Assembly (NCBI GenBank): GCA_022571845.1
Contig: JACZXB010000001.1
Span: 372,001 to 436,000 of the forward strand
Direction: 5' to 3'
Source: Candidatus Zixiibacteriota bacterium
GTDB lineage: Bacteria; Zixibacteria; MSB-5A5; GN15; FEB-12
DNA length: 64,000 nucleotides
Of this stretch, positions 62,129 through 64,000 are shown one piece after another (positions within the stretch are counted from its first letter, which is position 1; every line of letters begins with the position of its first letter). The translations under genes and the position numbers were made by a program. The notes beneath the pieces are model-generated. The model saw only the letters and a list, made by a program, of their open reading frames with translations. It made no database searches and had not been told where the DNA came from.

Positions 62129-64000
62129 AGTTTTCGCCTTTTACTCGTATGTCGCCCTGACGGCGCGTAATTTTCAACCTGTCAGTTTCTTCCAAAATCG
62201 GAATAGAATACTTTCGGGAAAAGTTGAATTTGTCGCGAAGGTCTGTCACTTTTAATTCGTTTTTGTTGTTCAGCCAGTATGTTACAAACTTCAATATCTG
62301 ATTCCAGGCGTCGTTTGAGAAAAGAAACTCCGAGCCGCATTTGTGAGCGCTGTTATTGTCTAATATATACCTGATTGCCTGCCGGTAACTACTTCCCTCT
62401 GAGGCAATATCTGCCAGTCTAGGCGGAGCAAATGGATCTTTGTTTATCATATTCATAATGTCATCAAAAGCTGCATGAATTTTACCTTCAGGTCCGGCCT
62501 GGCGGTTTACTAAATCATACTTTTCGTTCAGTTCGCTAAGCTTACTTTCAGTTACCAAAAAGTTTAGAATTACACTAGTTTTCTCTTTTCCAATTTTCAG
62601 TAGTTGCTCGATTTGTTCAAGCGATAAGCCTGTGATGTGAGAGTTTTCCTTTAGAAAAGTTTCGATTTTAACTATAGTGTCATCACTGATTTTTTCAAAT
62701 GTTTTGATCTCAAATATGTAGTCACCTATCTGGCCGCACTTTTTGGCACTTAGCAGTTTTTCCAGCTCTGATTTTATTTTGCCGGCTCCAAAAGACGAGT
62801 GCACTAATAAATCTTTCGGTTTTAGCAGTTTTTCTTTGCACAACTCTGAGAGAATTAACTTTTCGAGCTGCCAATCGGTTCTTAAGTCTAAATAGCTCAA
62901 CTGTTCCATCTCTTTTTGACGCGGGAACTTTCTGACATGGTCAATGACAATTCCGCCACCCAGAGAAAGCATAGGAGTTGGCAGGCGTATTATGAAATGA
63001 TCGCCCAGCAGAGCATATACGGAGTCGTCGGTCTTGAAAAATATTGTGCCTGAGTTGCCGGGATTAATTTGCTTATCTTTGAAAATTCGAATTTCGCCCT
63101 GACATTCGGTGGTGCCTATTATGAATGTCAACTGCCGTCTGCTGGTCAGACTTAGTGGTGAGTTTTTGAGAACTTCAACACGGAGCACCAGTACCGGATT
63201 TTCTTTGAAACGTGACAGGTTATTCTCTGCAATCAACACTCTGCCTCGCTGGAGCTCGTCTTTGTCTACTCCGGTGAGTGAGACGGCAGTTCTTTGTCCC
63301 GGACCGGCTTTTTCTACGTCTTTGCTGTTAGACTGCAGAGAACGAATTTTTGCTTTCTTAAGAGAGGGCCAGATTGAAAGCGTTTGTCCGGTCGCAAAGC
63401 AACCATCCCGAAGTGTTCCCGTGACAACTGTTCCAAAGCCTTTGCTCATAAAGGCACGGTCAATATATAGTCTGGCTTTGCCAATGTCTCTTTCGCGGGA
63501 GATTGTTTGCGGAAGGCGGTCAAATTCCTGTTTGAGTTTGTCAAAGCCGTTTCCTGTTTCAGCAGAAACTACGACTATCGGAGAGTCTTCTAAGAACGAA
63601 TCTTTTACTTTTTCTTTGATATCGCTTTTTAGAATTTCGAGCCAGTCATTTTCTGAAAGGTCCGACTTGTTAATCACAATAATGCCGCTTGAAACACCAA
63701 GGAGCCGGGTAATCTGAAAATGCTCTTCGCTTTGAGGCATCCAGCCGTCGTCTGCTGCGATCACCAACATGACAGCATCAATACCGCTGGCGCCTGAGAT
63801 CATGTTTCTTATGAATCTTTCATGACCGGGAACATCGACAAGCGCAATCGTCTGCTTGTCGGGTGTTTGGTAGAATGCGAAACCGAGGTCAATAGTCATG
63901 CCCCGTGCTTTTTCTTCGGGTAGACGGTCGGGATCTGTGCCAGTCAGCCTTTTTACAATTGCTGATTTACCATGGTCTATATGTCCGGCAGTACCTACTA
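62118..64000 (-). CDS. selB: Selenocysteine-specific elongation factor SelB (5' end beyond window)
   Basis: The visible 626 residues include the GTPase motifs GHIDHGKS (within the last 50 bases), [36 protein letters not shown], and INKSD, then EF-Tu-like domains 2 and 3 ([20 protein letters not shown]) and C-terminal winged-helix domains (about 400-620) that bind the SECIS hairpin. The family is 610-640 residues, so only a few codons lie beyond the right edge. It delivers Sec-tRNA to UGA codons. No selA, selC or selD is in the window. Confidence 0.96.
   Translation of the reverse strand, partial: VGTAGHIDHGKSAIVKRLTGTDPDRLPEEKARGMTIDLGFAFYQTPDKQTIALVDVPGHERFIRNMISGASGIDAVMLVIAADDGWMPQSEEHFQITRLLGVSSGIIVINKSDLSENDWLEILKSDIKEKVKDSFLEDSPIVVVSAETGNGFDKLKQEFDRLPQTISRERDIGKARLYIDRAFMSKGFGTVVTGTLRDGCFATGQTLSIWPSLKKAKIRSLQSNSKDVEKAGPGQRTAVSLTGVDKDELQRGRVLIAENNLSRFKENPVLVLRVEVLKNSPLSLTSRRQLTFIIGTTECQGEIRIFKDKQINPGNSGTIFFKTDDSVYALLGDHFIIRLPTPMLSLGGGIVIDHVRKFPRQKEMEQLSYLDLRTDWQLEKLILSELCKEKLLKPKDLLVHSSFGAGKIKSELEKLLSAKKCGQIGDYIFEIKTFEKISDDTIVKIETFLKENSHITGLSLEQIEQLLKIGKEKTSVILNFLVTESKLSELNEKYDLVNRQAGPEGKIHAAFDDIMNMINKDPFAPPRLADIASEGSSYRQAIRYILDNNSAHKCGSEFLFSNDAWNQILKFVTYWLNNKNELKVTDLRDKFNFSRKYSIPILEETDRLKITRRQGDIRVKGENFER

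Overview
The window looks like a chromosomal stretch from an uncultured or poorly sampled Gram-negative bacterium of the FCB type. TonB/ExbBD parts, outer-membrane barrels, lipoproteins and a cobalamin TonB receptor imply two membranes. A secreted FG-GAP protein ends in a dockerin-like double Ca-binding motif, and the TCA enzymes, fused E1 dehydrogenase and GGQGMYG-type PurN have an FCB flavour. Candidatus Zixibacteria or a relative is my best guess, but this is inference: there is no rRNA gene here. I found no tRNA, transposase, integrase or phage gene. Almost all genes are on the minus strand, in long tight operons read right to left.

Layout, left to right. (1) 1-6.2 kb: an ExbB-ExbD-ExbD motor operon with a TPR protein and an acidic membrane protein, then a protein with repeated TonB-C-like domains. 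(2) 6.3-14.6 kb: a Wzx-like flippase, a fused E1 alpha/beta 2-oxoacid dehydrogenase, an S9 peptidase, and an AT-rich orphan of 603 residues with a C-terminal HEPN-like Rx4H motif. (3) 14.6-21.7 kb: a cobalamin riboswitch with promoter in front of a BtuB-type receptor, a two-lobed retropepsin-like protease, and ccmABCDE, where CcmE is the CxxxY variant and ccmD is a 37-codon gene. (4) 21.8-27.9 kb: lepB, rseP, dxr, a cyclophilin lipoprotein and two envelope proteins of unknown role. (5) 28-38.2 kb: a long metabolic operon, in transcription order aldehyde dehydrogenase, a possible 29-aa membrane peptide, a cyclic-2,3-diphosphoglycerate-synthetase-like GTPase, carbamate kinase, a CCA/poly(A) polymerase, sucC, sucD, ndk, mdh, icd. 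A perfect TGTGA-N6-TCACA palindrome precedes it. (6) 38.4-44.1 kb: a small barrel protein, then tgt, dnaB, family-4 uracil-DNA glycosylase, coaBC and a Smg/DUF494 gene. (7) 44.2-46.6 kb: a compact three-gene redox cluster consisting of a barrel protein with an N-terminal CxxCH haem site, a lipoprotein with a CX4CH haem site, and a YceI protein. (8) 46.8-53.6 kb: purH, purC, purN, gatB, a hydrolase and gatA. (9) 53.6-58.3 kb: FG-GAP/dockerin protein, glnA, dCMP deaminase and a membrane protein, separated by repeat-rich intergenic DNA. (10) 58.3-64 kb: slipin/NfeD pair, an amidohydrolase and selB, whose first few codons lie beyond the right edge.

How the parts connect: the ExbBD motor could energise the B12 receptor; the CxxxY-type Ccm system would mature the c-type haem proteins of the 44-47 kb cluster; sucCD, mdh, icd and the E1 dehydrogenase serve central carbon metabolism; selB implies selenoprotein synthesis, although no selenoprotein was recognised here. 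The most novel candidates are the porin-cytochrome/CX4CH/YceI cluster, the HEPN-like orphan, the carbamate kinase-GTPase-aldehyde dehydrogenase module, and the inverted repeats flanking the FG-GAP gene.
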